Positions 1 to 8,299 of a DNA stretch of 64,000 nucleotides are shown in pieces. Position 1 is the stretch's first letter. Every line of letters starts with the position of its first letter. Origin of the DNA: a virus; IMG/VR virus record IMGVR_UViG_3300007512_001547, positions 62,001 through 126,000 of that record; one strand, written 5' to 3'. The position numbers and the translations under genes are program-made. The notes under the pieces are model-generated. The model was not told the origin of the DNA and searched no databases. It worked only from the letters and a program-made list of their open reading frames with translations.

Positions 1-2
1 GA

Positions 3-59
3 GCAAAAGCAACATCAGTTACAGCCGGTACAATAACTTCTACACAATTAAATCACTAA
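3..59 (+). CDS. C-terminal end of an upstream gene (partial)
   Basis: Frame 3 is open from the window edge to a TAA at 57-59 and encodes 18 residues rich in Ala, Thr and Ser, ending in Gln-Leu-Asn-His. A promoter and the next gene follow, so a gene end here is expected. The other two forward frames are less protein-like. The function cannot be judged from so short a piece; a structural or fibre protein is possible. Confidence 0.4.
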   Translation, partial: AKATSVTAGTITSTQLNH

Positions 60-121
60 CTTATCCACAATTACCAAAAATAAACCGTTGATTTACTAGG
101 TCTATATAAGACCAACTTTGG

Positions 122-149
122 TTGACATTTACCATTAATATGCTATACT
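122..149 (+). promoter_or_regulatory. Sigma70-type promoter, apparently leaderless
   Basis: TTGACA at 122-127, a 16-nt spacer and TATACT at 144-149. Only 7 nt separate the -10 box from the ATG at 157, so transcription should start at or next to the start codon. It would drive the small membrane protein and the S8 lipoprotein. Confidence 0.75.
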
Positions 150-156
150 AGTATTA

Positions 157-342
157 ATGGACGATAAAGAAATTGAAAAAATACAAACAATAGATATTAC
201 AGTTACAGCTGAATCATTAGATGCTCATGTAATTTGTCTAAGACAAAATGGGTATTCCGTACAAAAAGCATATTATAGATTAACACAATTAGCAATAGCA
301 TTTTTATTAGGTGCATTTATAATGGGTACTATATTAAAATGA
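157..342 (+). CDS. Small membrane protein, unknown function
   Basis: A 61-aa protein with a polar N-terminal half (about residues 1-42) and one hydrophobic segment near residues 43-60 that should span the membrane, leaving a very short C-terminal tail. I do not recognise a family. The ATG lies 7 nt after a strong -10 box with no Shine-Dalgarno, which fits leaderless translation. Its TGA overlaps the ATG of the next gene (ATGA), so the two are probably translationally coupled, and it may assist the membrane placement or export of the lipoprotein protease that follows; that role is only inferred from position. Confidence 0.7.
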   Translation: MDDKEIEKIQTIDITVTAESLDAHVICLRQNGYSVQKAYYRLTQLAIAFLLGAFIMGTILK

Positions 343-3300
343 CATCTAAATTTAAAAATACAATATTAGCTGGATTGGCAGGATTATCATTAACCGCTTG
401 TGGTGGAGGAGGTGGTGGTGCTCCGGGTGCCGTTAACGATTTTATTAATGATGATTTATCCAATTTATCAGGTTCTGAATCTATTGTAAGTTCATATTCA
501 AGTTTATTATCAAGTTTTCAATCAACTATATCAGGTGGTGATTATTCTGCCATACAGGCAGTATTAACAGGACCTAATGCAGAAGATATTGCAACCGCAA
601 ATACATTATTAGGACAACTTAATCAAGCAGAAGCACTTTGGTCAGCAACAGAAGATTTAATCGCACAACAAAGCGATGGTGACAAATACACAATTTATAA
701 CTCTAACTCATACAAAGAAGCATATGCGGCCATTCTCTATATGAAAAATTATGTTAAACCTATTATACAAAAAGTATCAAATGGTAATGCAGTTTCTATT
801 ACAGAATATAATTTAGTTGTAAAAGAAGCTAAAGCACAAGAAATTATTAATATAGAAAAAGATACAACTGCAACAAGTTATGCTGAAACTAAAAAAATTA
901 AAAGTACGGCAACAATTGCTGGCACACCTACAATTTCTACTGTTGATTCACAAGGTGAAGTACAATCATCTACTAGTTCATGGGTAACTGTATATCAAGG
1001 GGGTGGACAAGAAACAAGAACAATTACAACTACTACACCTAATTATCGAACTACTACAACAACACCTTGTACGATAGTTAGAACGACTTTATTAAATGGT
1101 TCAACTGTTGATAGTGCCTGCACATATGGAACACCGACTGTTTCTACAACAACTTTAGACCCAACAATTACAGAAGTTACTGAAACTAGAGAAGGAGACA
1201 ATCCAGTTACAGGTACAACAACATTAGAAGCAACAGTAACTACGGTTACTGAAACAAGCGACAACTATGTTGTAACAAATTATGCAGATGGTGACGAACA
1301 AACATCTACTACAAATGGCACGACAACAACTACAACTGCTAATAGAGATGTAGTAACTGACGTTAACAATGGAAACAATACTACAACAAGAACGACAGTT
1401 AGATATGTTGATACTACCGTGACAACTCCTGTAACAACAAGAGTATATTTTGTTAGAACATACACAGATATTACAAAGAAAAATACAAGAACAATTACAA
1501 CTACTACACCTAAAATACAAAACACATACAAAGATGGTACAACTGAAATTATAAATGGTACTGCAACAGTAGTGACTGGCGACTGGGTGGCTTCTACTAT
1601 TGATACTTCTACAAGAACCGAAGAAAGAGAAGTAAGTTCAACAACTGCAAACACAGTTAGTACAACTGCTGATTCAGGTACACAGATTGCACAGGTTGTT
1701 ATATCAAATGCATACACAGATACAGATAACACACTTGGAACAAAAACAGAAAATATGTCTACAGTTGTATCAGATCATAAAACTACTGAATTTAATAGAA
1801 ACCACGGATTGAATACAATAAATGCCGCGGAGGCTTATGCTAAAGGGTGGACAGGTAAAGGTGCAGTATTAGGAGTAATTGATACATACCAACAAACTAA
1901 TCACCCAGAATTAAATGGCAAATATAAATTTTACAATGATTATACAAGATATGACAACACGGTATCTACTTCAGGTAATACACAGGTTCACGGTACACAC
2001 GTTGCAGGTATTATAGCAGGTAAAAAAGATGGCACAGGAAATCACGGTGTGGCTTTTGATGCAGATCTAGTTGGTGCTAATGTTGACTATTATGGATTTG
2101 GTGGTATCTCAAAAAGTTATGCTCAACAGGCATTACACGATTTTGCAAAATTAAAAGATCCAAATGGTGAAAACTTAAACATTGTTGCAGTTAATATGAG
2201 TTTTAACTCTCCAACAGTATTTACTAGTGGTTCAAATGATTGGACATGGAATAATGGTTCAACAGTAATTCAATTATCAGATGGCACATACAACGCAACA
2301 GAAATTACTGCGGCAGTCAACGTTGGTGACGGTCAAGGAAAATATTGGAAAATTGCAACAGACAATGATATTATTTTAGTAAACTCGGCAGGTAACACCG
2401 GACATAATCACGCAGGTGATCCTGGTATATGGGCAGTTGAAACCGATGCAAATGGAAATCTTGTGTTAGGTGGCAAAATGGTTATAGTAGGTAACTGGGA
2501 TGGCTCAAATGTTCAAGGTAACAAAGCAGGCCATGTATGTTTAGATATTAATACATCTAACAATACTTGTAATGATACAAACAAAATTTCAGACTTTTAT
2601 ATATTAGCACCGGGTGATATGATTTATAGTTCAACACCTACACATTTATCGGGTAATGGATATATGAATATGTCTGGTACTAGTATGGCGGCACCCCACG
2701 TTACTGGTGCATTTGGTGTAATAAATCAAATGTGGCCACACATGAAAGGTGAAAATTTAGTTAAACTTGTATTATCGACAGCAGATAAAAATTTAACAGG
2801 TTATGATGTTAATGTACATGGACAAGGATTATTAGATTTAGACGAAGCAACAAAACCTCAAGGTGCAGTAGGTATTCCTACAACAGGTAGAACAAATGGA
2901 CCATTAGTAGGAACATATGGAACATATTTCTCAACTGGTACTGCGTTGCCAAGTAATTTAGCAAATTTAAAAGTAATGATACTAGACGAATATGAAAGGG
3001 ATTATTATATTAATTTAGGATCTGGTTTTACAGTTAAAGATACGAGAAAAATTTCTGACGTTGATGCAACAATGCAAGGGAACACATATCTTCCAATACA
3101 ATCTATGTACGGTAATTTTACACAAGGTGGAAATTACGATCTAGGATTTATGAACTTTGGCTTATACACAGGTGATGGTGGTAATGGAGACTATTCTTTA
3201 AATGTAGGTAAAAACTTTATGTTAAGTGATAAATTTAAATTAAAAACATCAATAGGACAAATGAACGAACAAGACAACTGGTTAGGTAACTCTTCAGATG

Positions 3301-3962
3301 GTGTTCTTGCAGTTGGTGATAATAACATTACAAACTTTGGACAAATAGGTGTTGAATATCAATTAGGTAACAATGTATTAAGTTTTGATTATTCAAAAGG
3401 TTACACAGATGTTAATACAATTGACAATAGTTTAATAACAGGATTTGATAATATTGAAACAGAATCAATGAAACTAGCATATAAAATACACAAAGATCAA
3501 AATAACACTTGGGGATTTACATTATCAACACCAAGTCATATTACAAATGGTACAATGAATTTATCAGTCCCTGAATCTAGAACATTAGATGGAACAGTAA
3601 ATTATACAGATATTAATTCTGAGATGAGTTCAAGCACAATAGAGAAAGACATTGGATTCTTTTATAAACACACTCCAAAAAATGACATGGATTTTTCTTT
3701 TAATTTTAAAACAGAATACAGAAAAGATATATCAGGTGTTGCTGGACAGGACGGTGTTAACCTAGCATTCAACTTTGTTAAAAAGTTAAACACAAATTGT
3801 AATTTTTTATGGAAGAAAAATCCAAAATGTTATGAAAAAAATGAAAATGGTGAAGAAGTATTAAAAGCAAATCTATATTCCAATAACAACGAAAACAACG
3901 CAACAAAACACGGATTAGTTTACGATTTAGAAACTGACAAATTTATACCAATAGAAAAGTAA
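339..3962 (+). CDS. Secreted lipoprotein with subtilisin-like (S8) protease domain
   Basis: A 1207-aa protein. The N-terminus is a lipoprotein signal peptide with lipobox L-T-A-C, the acylated Cys being residue 21, followed by a run of glycines. Residues about 190-480 are extremely Thr-rich and repetitive, probably an extended stalk. The S8 domain follows with Asp515 (VIDT), His551 (HGTHVAG), oxyanion Asn686 (SAGN) and Ser782 (SGTSMAAPH), so the triad is complete. Residues about 930-1150 alternate in a pattern that could form an outer-membrane beta-barrel, as in autotransporter proteases, but the C-terminus lacks the usual terminal aromatic residue and has a roughly 60-residue tail. Similar secreted proteases occur in marine alphaproteobacteria, so this may be acquired from the host. 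A tail-associated or surface-acting protease is an alternative. Domain call is firm; role is inference. Confidence 0.85.
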   Translation: MTSKFKNTILAGLAGLSLTACGGGGGGAPGAVNDFINDDLSNLSGSESIVSSYSSLLSSFQSTISGGDYSAIQAVLTGPNAEDIATANTLLGQLNQAEALWSATEDLIAQQSDGDKYTIYNSNSYKEAYAAILYMKNYVKPIIQKVSNGNAVSITEYNLVVKEAKAQEIINIEKDTTATSYAETKKIKSTATIAGTPTISTVDSQGEVQSSTSSWVTVYQGGGQETRTITTTTPNYRTTTTTPCTIVRTTLLNGSTVDSACTYGTPTVSTTTLDPTITEVTETREGDNPVTGTTTLEATVTTVTETSDNYVVTNYADGDEQTSTTNGTTTTTTANRDVVTDVNNGNNTTTRTTVRYVDTTVTTPVTTRVYFVRTYTDITKKNTRTITTTTPKIQNTYKDGTTEIINGTATVVTGDWVASTIDTSTRTEEREVSSTTANTVSTTADSGTQIAQVVISNAYTDTDNTLGTKTENMSTVVSDHKTTEFNRNHGLNTINAAEAYAKGWTGKGAVLGVIDTYQQTNHPELNGKYKFYNDYTRYDNTVSTSGNTQVHGTHVAGIIAGKKDGTGNHGVAFDADLVGANVDYYGFGGISKSYAQQALHDFAKLKDPNGENLNIVAVNMSFNSPTVFTSGSNDWTWNNGSTVIQLSDGTYNATEITAAVNVGDGQGKYWKIATDNDIILVNSAGNTGHNHAGDPGIWAVETDANGNLVLGGKMVIVGNWDGSNVQGNKAGHVCLDINTSNNTCNDTNKISDFYILAPGDMIYSSTPTHLSGNGYMNMSGTSMAAPHVTGAFGVINQMWPHMKGENLVKLVLSTADKNLTGYDVNVHGQGLLDLDEATKPQGAVGIPTTGRTNGPLVGTYGTYFSTGTALPSNLANLKVMILDEYERDYYINLGSGFTVKDTRKISDVDATMQGNTYLPIQSMYGNFTQGGNYDLGFMNFGLYTGDGGNGDYSLNVGKNFMLSDKFKLKTSIGQMNEQDNWLGNSSDGVLAVGDNNITNFGQIGVEYQLGNNVLSFDYSKGYTDVNTIDNSLITGFDNIETESMKLAYKIHKDQNNTWGFTLSTPSHITNGTMNLSVPESRTLDGTVNYTDINSEMSSSTIEKDIGFFYKHTPKNDMDFSFNFKTEYRKDISGVAGQDGVNLAFNFVKKLNTNCNFLWKKNPKCYEKNENGEEVLKANLYSNNNENNATKHGLVYDLETDKFIPIEK

Positions 3963-3963
3963 T

Positions 3964-4152
3964 ATGGACAAAATTGAAATTACTTGTACAAATAATGGCA
4001 AAACTAAAACTGCAGACATACTATTTCGTAGTGATAAACATCTAAAAGTAGCCATTGAGGGTACTCAAATAACAATTGAGATGCATCGACTAGACGTAAA
4101 TAAACCGTATATAGGGCATACAGCAGGATTAGAGTTTACATATGGCAACTGA
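3964..4152 (+). CDS. Small conserved-looking protein, unknown
   Basis: A 62-aa protein beginning one base after the stop of the S8 protease gene, and overlapping the next gene by 11 nt. The sequence looks like a small all-beta protein (alternating polar and hydrophobic residues, several Thr and Ile) with no cysteine pair, signal peptide or membrane segment. I do not recognise a family. The tight packing suggests it is cotranscribed with the protease and the following gene. Confidence 0.6.
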   Translation: MDKIEITCTNNGKTKTADILFRSDKHLKVAIEGTQITIEMHRLDVNKPYIGHTAGLEFTYGN

Positions 4153-4621
4153 AAAATTAAAATTTAAATTAGAACTATACGCAACAATGTGGGATAAGCC
4201 ACCAATTGCTGATATAAAAATTAATGAGAAGAGTCATTTCAAAGAAGAAATCACAGGTACTAACGATAAACCAACTATTATAGAATTTGAGCACGAATTT
4301 GAAGAAAATAAATCATATAATTTTATCATAGACAGATTAGGTAAAGATAAAAAACAAACAATAGTTGAAGATGGAAAAATTGTTAAAGATCAACTATTAC
4401 ATATAAAATCTATAGAAATTGACGAAATTGAGCTTGGTTCATTAATATACGAAGGTGTATATAAACCTAACTATCCAGAACCATGGGCATCACAACAAGC
4501 AGAAGCAGGCAACAAACTACCAGAAACTCTTAAAAATGTTACCCAAATGGGTCATAACGGTACCTGGACATTCTCATTTACTTCACCCTTTTATATGTGG
4601 CTATTAGAAAACCTTTACTAA
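4142..4621 (+). CDS. Hypothetical beta-rich protein, possible virion or carbohydrate-binding component
   Basis: A 159-aa protein predicted from composition to be mostly beta strand, with a Trp/Pro-rich C-terminal half (motifs near YPEPWASQQ and WTFSFTSPFYMWL). From memory, similar proteins of this length occur in marine T4-like phages as unnamed conserved proteins, sometimes likened to carbohydrate-binding modules; I cannot verify that. It is the last gene before the first T4-type late promoter, so it may end the transcript that begins at 122. Confidence 0.6.
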   Translation: MATEKLKFKLELYATMWDKPPIADIKINEKSHFKEEITGTNDKPTIIEFEHEFEENKSYNFIIDRLGKDKKQTIVEDGKIVKDQLLHIKSIEIDEIELGSLIYEGVYKPNYPEPWASQQAEAGNKLPETLKNVTQMGHNGTWTFSFTSPFYMWLLENLY

Positions 4622-4627
4622 TAAATA
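4622..4627 (+). promoter_or_regulatory. T4-type late promoter
   Basis: TAAATA followed by TGCTTAT, 7 nt before the ATG at 4635. There is no Shine-Dalgarno between the element and the ATG. Confidence 0.6.
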
Positions 4628-4634
4628 TGCTTAT

Positions 4635-4991
4635 ATGAGAGCAAATCAATTCATAACAGAAGCACAAGATTCAGACGCAATAAACGAGTTAGACTTGTTT
4701 ATTATGAACGATGAAGATTTATATCGTAGACGTTTTATGCCTATTATAACAAATATTAAAAGAAAAATGAAAAGAGGCATATACGATCACGAAAAAGTAA
4801 TTAAATTATGGATGTATCTTGTTGATGATGCCGCAAGACAATACGTACAAGAATTTGGCACACCTGACCAAGATGTTAAAGATATGTTTCCTAAAGAAAC
4901 TAGACTGCAAGTTGCTCAAATAATTGCAAATAGAGAAAAAGAAAATATAGAACAAGGCGAATACGATGCACCTAAGGGAATTGTTTCTTAA
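4635..4991 (+). CDS. Late protein with capsid-targeting-like N-terminus
   Basis: A 118-aa protein beginning MRANQFITEA. This matches the T4 capsid-targeting propeptide of internal proteins (IPIII begins MKTYQEFIAEA), which the gp21 prohead protease cuts after I-x-E. Here the cut would fall after Glu9. The rest is helical and charged, with a Leu/Tyr/Arg-rich core (about residues 20-75, DLYRRRFMPII ... KRGIYDHEKVIKLWMYL) that I associate from memory with conserved unnamed proteins of marine T4-like phages. Its 3' end overlaps the next gene by 26 nt. Likely a protein packaged in the head; its job after that is unknown. Confidence 0.75.
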   Translation: MRANQFITEAQDSDAINELDLFIMNDEDLYRRRFMPIITNIKRKMKRGIYDHEKVIKLWMYLVDDAARQYVQEFGTPDQDVKDMFPKETRLQVAQIIANREKENIEQGEYDAPKGIVS

Positions 4992-6138
4992 GGAGGATGA
5001 CAGGTCCACAGCCGTCTTTGCATTTGGCCGATTCAATCCTCCCACAATAGGACACCAAAAATTAATAGAAAAAGTACAGTCAATGGCTAGACAAGTCAAT
5101 GGCAAAGGATATCTATTTTTAACACATACACAAAACAATAAAAAAGATCCATTAACGTTTCAAGAGAAACAAGCATACATTACAAGTCAAGTAAATGATC
5201 CTAATTTGCAAATTGGAAGTGCAGATGTAAAAACAATTATTCAAGCATTACAAAAAATAGAAGCACAAGGTAGAACAAGAGTAATAATGGTTGCTGGTGA
5301 TGATCGTGTAATGGAATTCCAAAAATTTTTAAATCAATATAACGGCAATCCAGATAAGCAAGGTAACATTCCTTATAAATTTGATGACGTCCAAGTAGTC
5401 AGTGCTGGACAAAGAGATCCAGACGCAGATGACATAGCAGGTGTTTCAGCATCTAAGGCAAGAGAGTTGGCACTAAAAGGTCAGGAACATGAATTTTCTA
5501 AAATAGTAATGGGCGGTGATGCTGGTAAAGTACTATACGATAAAATACAAGACGCACTTGGAGTCCAGGTTGCTGAAAACAACAAAAAGTTGTATAATGA
5601 AGATATGGACGGTAAACCAATAGTATATATTGACATGGATGGCGTTTTGGCTGACTTCTTTGGTGGTGTTGAAAAAATGTATGGCGTACAACACTGGAAA
5701 GAATTAAGTTCAGACAAAACTAAAGATTTAAAACAAGAAGTTATTAATAGAATATCAGGCACAGATTTTTTTGCAACACTTCCTAAATTTGATAGTGCTG
5801 GTGAATTAATATCAATGGTTAAAGAGTTTACTGGTGGAAACTTTTCAATTAACACATCTCCTTTAAGAGGTGACAATGAAAACTCTACCAAATACAAAAA
5901 ATTATGGATACAAAATAACATTGAACAACCAGATGAAATTGTAATAACAGGACGTAAAGAAAGTTATGCAAAAGACAAAGCATCTGGTACACCAAATATT
6001 TTAATAGACGACAGGCCAGTTAATATTGAACGTTGGCAGGGAGCGGGAGGTTATGGAATTTTATATCAAGCAAATAGAGATTCACTAACTAAAGTAAAAC
6101 AAGCACTTGACCAATATGGTAAATCAGATCAATCATAG
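4966..6138 (+). CDS. Nucleotidyltransferase - HAD phosphatase fusion with capsid-targeting-like N-terminus
   Basis: A 390-aa two-domain protein. Residues 1-10 (MHLRELFLKE) resemble the capsid-targeting propeptide, with a cut expected after Glu10. Residues about 15-195 are a cytidylyltransferase/NMN-adenylyltransferase-type fold: FGRFNPPTIGH (T-x-G-H at 27-30) and the late VSASKAREL, equivalent to the ISxTxxR motif. Residues about 218-390 are a HAD hydrolase with Asp223 and Asp225 in DMDGV and a late IDDRP, like 5'(3')-deoxyribonucleotidases. NadM-like enzymes occur in T4-like phages for NAD salvage. The substrates are not certain, and a general nucleotide or phosphoester function is possible. 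The propeptide is encoded within the 26-nt overlap with the previous gene. Confidence 0.85.
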   Translation: MHLRELFLKEDDRSTAVFAFGRFNPPTIGHQKLIEKVQSMARQVNGKGYLFLTHTQNNKKDPLTFQEKQAYITSQVNDPNLQIGSADVKTIIQALQKIEAQGRTRVIMVAGDDRVMEFQKFLNQYNGNPDKQGNIPYKFDDVQVVSAGQRDPDADDIAGVSASKARELALKGQEHEFSKIVMGGDAGKVLYDKIQDALGVQVAENNKKLYNEDMDGKPIVYIDMDGVLADFFGGVEKMYGVQHWKELSSDKTKDLKQEVINRISGTDFFATLPKFDSAGELISMVKEFTGGNFSINTSPLRGDNENSTKYKKLWIQNNIEQPDEIVITGRKESYAKDKASGTPNILIDDRPVNIERWQGAGGYGILYQANRDSLTKVKQALDQYGKSDQS

Positions 6139-6781
6139 ATATCTTCACTTTGGACCAGTAATAGGTGGCACAAAATGTAATACTGATCTCTGTAAAGAAC
6201 TATTAAATCGTGGTCATAAAACAACTAGATCACACGTTAAAAATCTTGCAGGTCATATGAAAAAGGAAAATATCTTCGAAGACCTAGATAAGAAATGGTT
6301 TGTTGATAATTTTCAAAACTATTTTATTCCTTATTTTAAAAAATTACAAGACAAATCAGATCCCAATTACTATTATGGTATGGATCCTTTTAAAGAAATA
6401 TGGCTCGCAACATTATGGATTAATTTTATGAAAAAGGGAGAATATAATCCTCCACATAATCATACTGGAGACTTTTCATTTGTTTTATACTTGCAAGTTC
6501 CAGAAGAATTAAAAAAAGAAGATCAAGCATTTGAAGGACGAGGTAGTGGACCTGGAACAATAAGTTTTATATATGGAGAAGAACAAAAAGGTATTAGCAC
6601 TGGTCATGGAATACTCCCTACTATAAATGATTTATGGATATTTCATTCATCATTAAAACATACTGTACCACCATTTAGATCAGATGTAGAACGTATTTCT
6701 GTTTCAGGAAATTGGTATATTACAGATCATATAAAAGATAAAAGCAAAGAACTAGAATTTGGAAAAATTTTAATTAAATAA
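6116..6781 (+). CDS. Putative 2-oxoglutarate/Fe(II)-dependent oxygenase
   Basis: A 221-aa protein. Residues 112-128 (PPHNHTGDFSFVLYLQV) and a late segment with HTVPPF and an Arg (SDVERISVSGNW) match the double-stranded beta-helix pattern of the 2OG-Fe(II) oxygenase group common in marine phages and bacteria (TIGR02466-like): a metal His/Asp region, then a distal His and an Arg that binds 2-oxoglutarate. His114, His116 and Asp119 are the candidate ligands, but which pair binds iron is unclear. A start at 6116 is preferred to a TTG at 6107; it overlaps the end of the nucleotidyltransferase gene. The substrate is unknown; nucleic acid, protein or small molecule are all possible. Confidence 0.75.
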   Translation: MVNQINHRYLHFGPVIGGTKCNTDLCKELLNRGHKTTRSHVKNLAGHMKKENIFEDLDKKWFVDNFQNYFIPYFKKLQDKSDPNYYYGMDPFKEIWLATLWINFMKKGEYNPPHNHTGDFSFVLYLQVPEELKKEDQAFEGRGSGPGTISFIYGEEQKGISTGHGILPTINDLWIFHSSLKHTVPPFRSDVERISVSGNWYITDHIKDKSKELEFGKILIK

Positions 6782-6793
6782 CAAAAAGGAAAT

Positions 6794-6973
6794 ATGGCAA
6801 AATTCAGCGGGATCAATAGAGCATACACAACAGGTGAAATACCAAAAACACCACAAGAAAAACAAAGAGAGTTAGATAAAAAAATGCAAGAGTTTTTAGC
6901 CAAAGGCGGCAAAGTAGAAAAATTAAAAGATCATAAGCCTACCAAAGAACAATTAAGATCATGGAAGATTTAG
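6794..6973 (+). CDS. Small basic protein, unknown
   Basis: A 59-aa lysine-rich protein. The ATG follows AAAGGAAAT, an acceptable ribosome-binding site, 12 nt after the oxygenase stop. It contains LAKGGKVEKL (about residues 35-44), nearly identical to LAKGGKVEKV in the 708-aa protein at 12678-14804, so this segment is a shared module. Its end overlaps the start of the next gene by 13 nt. No known domain recognised. Confidence 0.65.
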   Translation: MAKFSGINRAYTTGEIPKTPQEKQRELDKKMQEFLAKGGKVEKLKDHKPTKEQLRSWKI

Positions 6974-7167
6974 AACGTTTAAAAAAATTAGCAGGCATTG
7001 AGAATTTACCTGTAGAAGATTCAATGGGAGAAAACCTTTCTCTTCATGGAACAAAAAAAGCAGAATATCAAAGAAAACATAATGTCCGTCCTGGAACAGA
7101 AGAATGGTTTAAACTGTGGTTTGCTAGACCCAAACTAACAGGTGAGAACCCAATGCCAAAAAAATAA
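6961..7167 (+). CDS. Small late protein with LKKLAGI motif
   Basis: A 68-aa protein beginning MEDLERLKKLAGIENL. The helix ending in KLAG[IL] recurs at the C-terminus of the protein at 15673-15909 and at residues about 55-62 of the protein at 14830-15663, which suggests a shared docking or scaffold-binding motif. The C-terminal half (RPGTEEWFKLWFARPKLTG) is Trp/Pro-rich. The start overlaps the previous gene. No family name recognised; a small head or core-associated protein is a reasonable guess. Confidence 0.65.
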   Translation: MEDLERLKKLAGIENLPVEDSMGENLSLHGTKKAEYQRKHNVRPGTEEWFKLWFARPKLTGENPMPKK

Positions 7168-7185
7168 TACCTAAATTTTACAAAT

Positions 7186-7191
7186 TAAATA
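7186..7191 (+). promoter_or_regulatory. T4-type late promoter
   Basis: TAAATA followed by CTGGCA, 6 nt before the ATG at 7198. The 30-nt gap around it is otherwise empty. Confidence 0.6.
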
Positions 7192-7197
7192 CTGGCA

Positions 7198-8289
7198 ATG
7201 TTTGATGTTAAACAAAACAAAGCAATATGTATTTTACCATGGGTCCATGAGTTTAAAAATATAACTGGACAATCTGCTCCTTGTTGCCATGCACAAAAAT
7301 ACAAAAATAACCAAACCATAGATTATGTAAGAGACTCTATGTTGAAGGGCATACAACCTGATGTATGTAGTAATTGTTACAAAAGTGAAAAAGAATCAAA
7401 TTGGAGTCATAGAATAAGAGAAACCAACGATTGGATTAAAAAATTTGGTACTCCAGACATAGATAATCCAAAAATACAATTTGCAGATATTAGATACAAT
7501 CCAACTTGTAATTTAAAATGTAAAACTTGTAATGCAGAAGAAAGCACTTTATGGGCAAAAGAAAAAGGCATAAAAATTTCTATAAATGAAGAAAATCAAA
7601 ATTATATCCATACATTAGATAAAAAAATACTTAAAAAAGTTTACCTTGCAGGAGGAGAACCCACTTTTATAAAAGACTATTTAGAATTTTTAAATGCTTT
7701 ACATCTTGTTAATCCTTTTTGTGAAGTAATTATTAACACAAATCTAAAAAGACTGCCTGCTCCATGGAAAGAAATAATTAAAAAATTTGAAAATTTAACA
7801 ATAATTTGTTCTTGTGATGCTGTTGGTATACTTGGTACATATGTACGTTATCCTTTAGGTTGGGATGAATTTGAACAAAACGTTAAATTTGTAAGTGAGA
7901 ATGCAAACTTTCTACAATTTAATTTAGTTGCAAGTAATTTAACTTCTCACAAATTATACGAAACTTGCTCATGGATGAAGCAATATTCAAATCATATTAA
8001 TATATCTATTTTAAATGAACCCGAAATTTTTTTAGAATGTAGTGTACCATTGGAATACAGAGAAACATACATTAATAATATTAAAAAACTATTAAAATTT
8101 CCTGTATCTGTTTATTATGCTTCACAATTCAGAAGTGAAATAAACTATCTAATCAAAAAATACTCGACAGCGAAATATGTAAAATCATCACATAATGCGT
8201 TAAAAGACGAAATTACTGAACAAGATTCGCATAGACACTTAAAACTAATAGACGTTGATCCATTTTTACACTCTTGGATATTTCAATAA
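7198..8289 (+). CDS. Radical SAM protein with N-terminal SPASM/twitch-like module (copy 1)
   Basis: A 363-aa protein. The radical SAM core has CX3CX2C at Cys104/108/111 (CNLKCKTC) and a SAM-binding AGGEP. Before the core lies a four-cysteine module: Cys11 (CILPW), Cys29-Cys30, and Cys57/Cys60 (CSNC) followed by a Glu. This resembles a SPASM/twitch auxiliary-cluster domain moved to the N-terminus. I recall the family being named twitch domain-containing radical SAM protein; no substrate is known to me. It is inserted among late genes behind its own late promoter. The C-terminal region after about residue 300 has no recognised domain and differs from the other copies. Confidence 0.88.
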   Translation: MFDVKQNKAICILPWVHEFKNITGQSAPCCHAQKYKNNQTIDYVRDSMLKGIQPDVCSNCYKSEKESNWSHRIRETNDWIKKFGTPDIDNPKIQFADIRYNPTCNLKCKTCNAEESTLWAKEKGIKISINEENQNYIHTLDKKILKKVYLAGGEPTFIKDYLEFLNALHLVNPFCEVIINTNLKRLPAPWKEIIKKFENLTIICSCDAVGILGTYVRYPLGWDEFEQNVKFVSENANFLQFNLVASNLTSHKLYETCSWMKQYSNHINISILNEPEIFLECSVPLEYRETYINNIKKLLKFPVSVYYASQFRSEINYLIKKYSTAKYVKSSHNALKDEITEQDSHRHLKLIDVDPFLHSWIFQ

Positions 8290-8292
8290 ATA
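8287..8292 (+). promoter_or_regulatory. T4-type late promoter
   Basis: TAAATA overlapping the stop of the radical SAM gene and ending 7 nt before the ATG at 8300. It favours 8300 over the upstream in-frame ATG at 8255. Confidence 0.6.
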
Positions 8293-8299
8293 TTCATAT

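Noticed and set aside
1043-1732. Several long open frames on the minus strand (Val/Ser/Cys-rich) inside the S8 protease gene
   Set aside because: They arise from the Thr-rich repeats: ACA/ACT codons read backwards give open frames with skewed composition. No ribosome-binding site or promoter, and they lie inside a clear gene.
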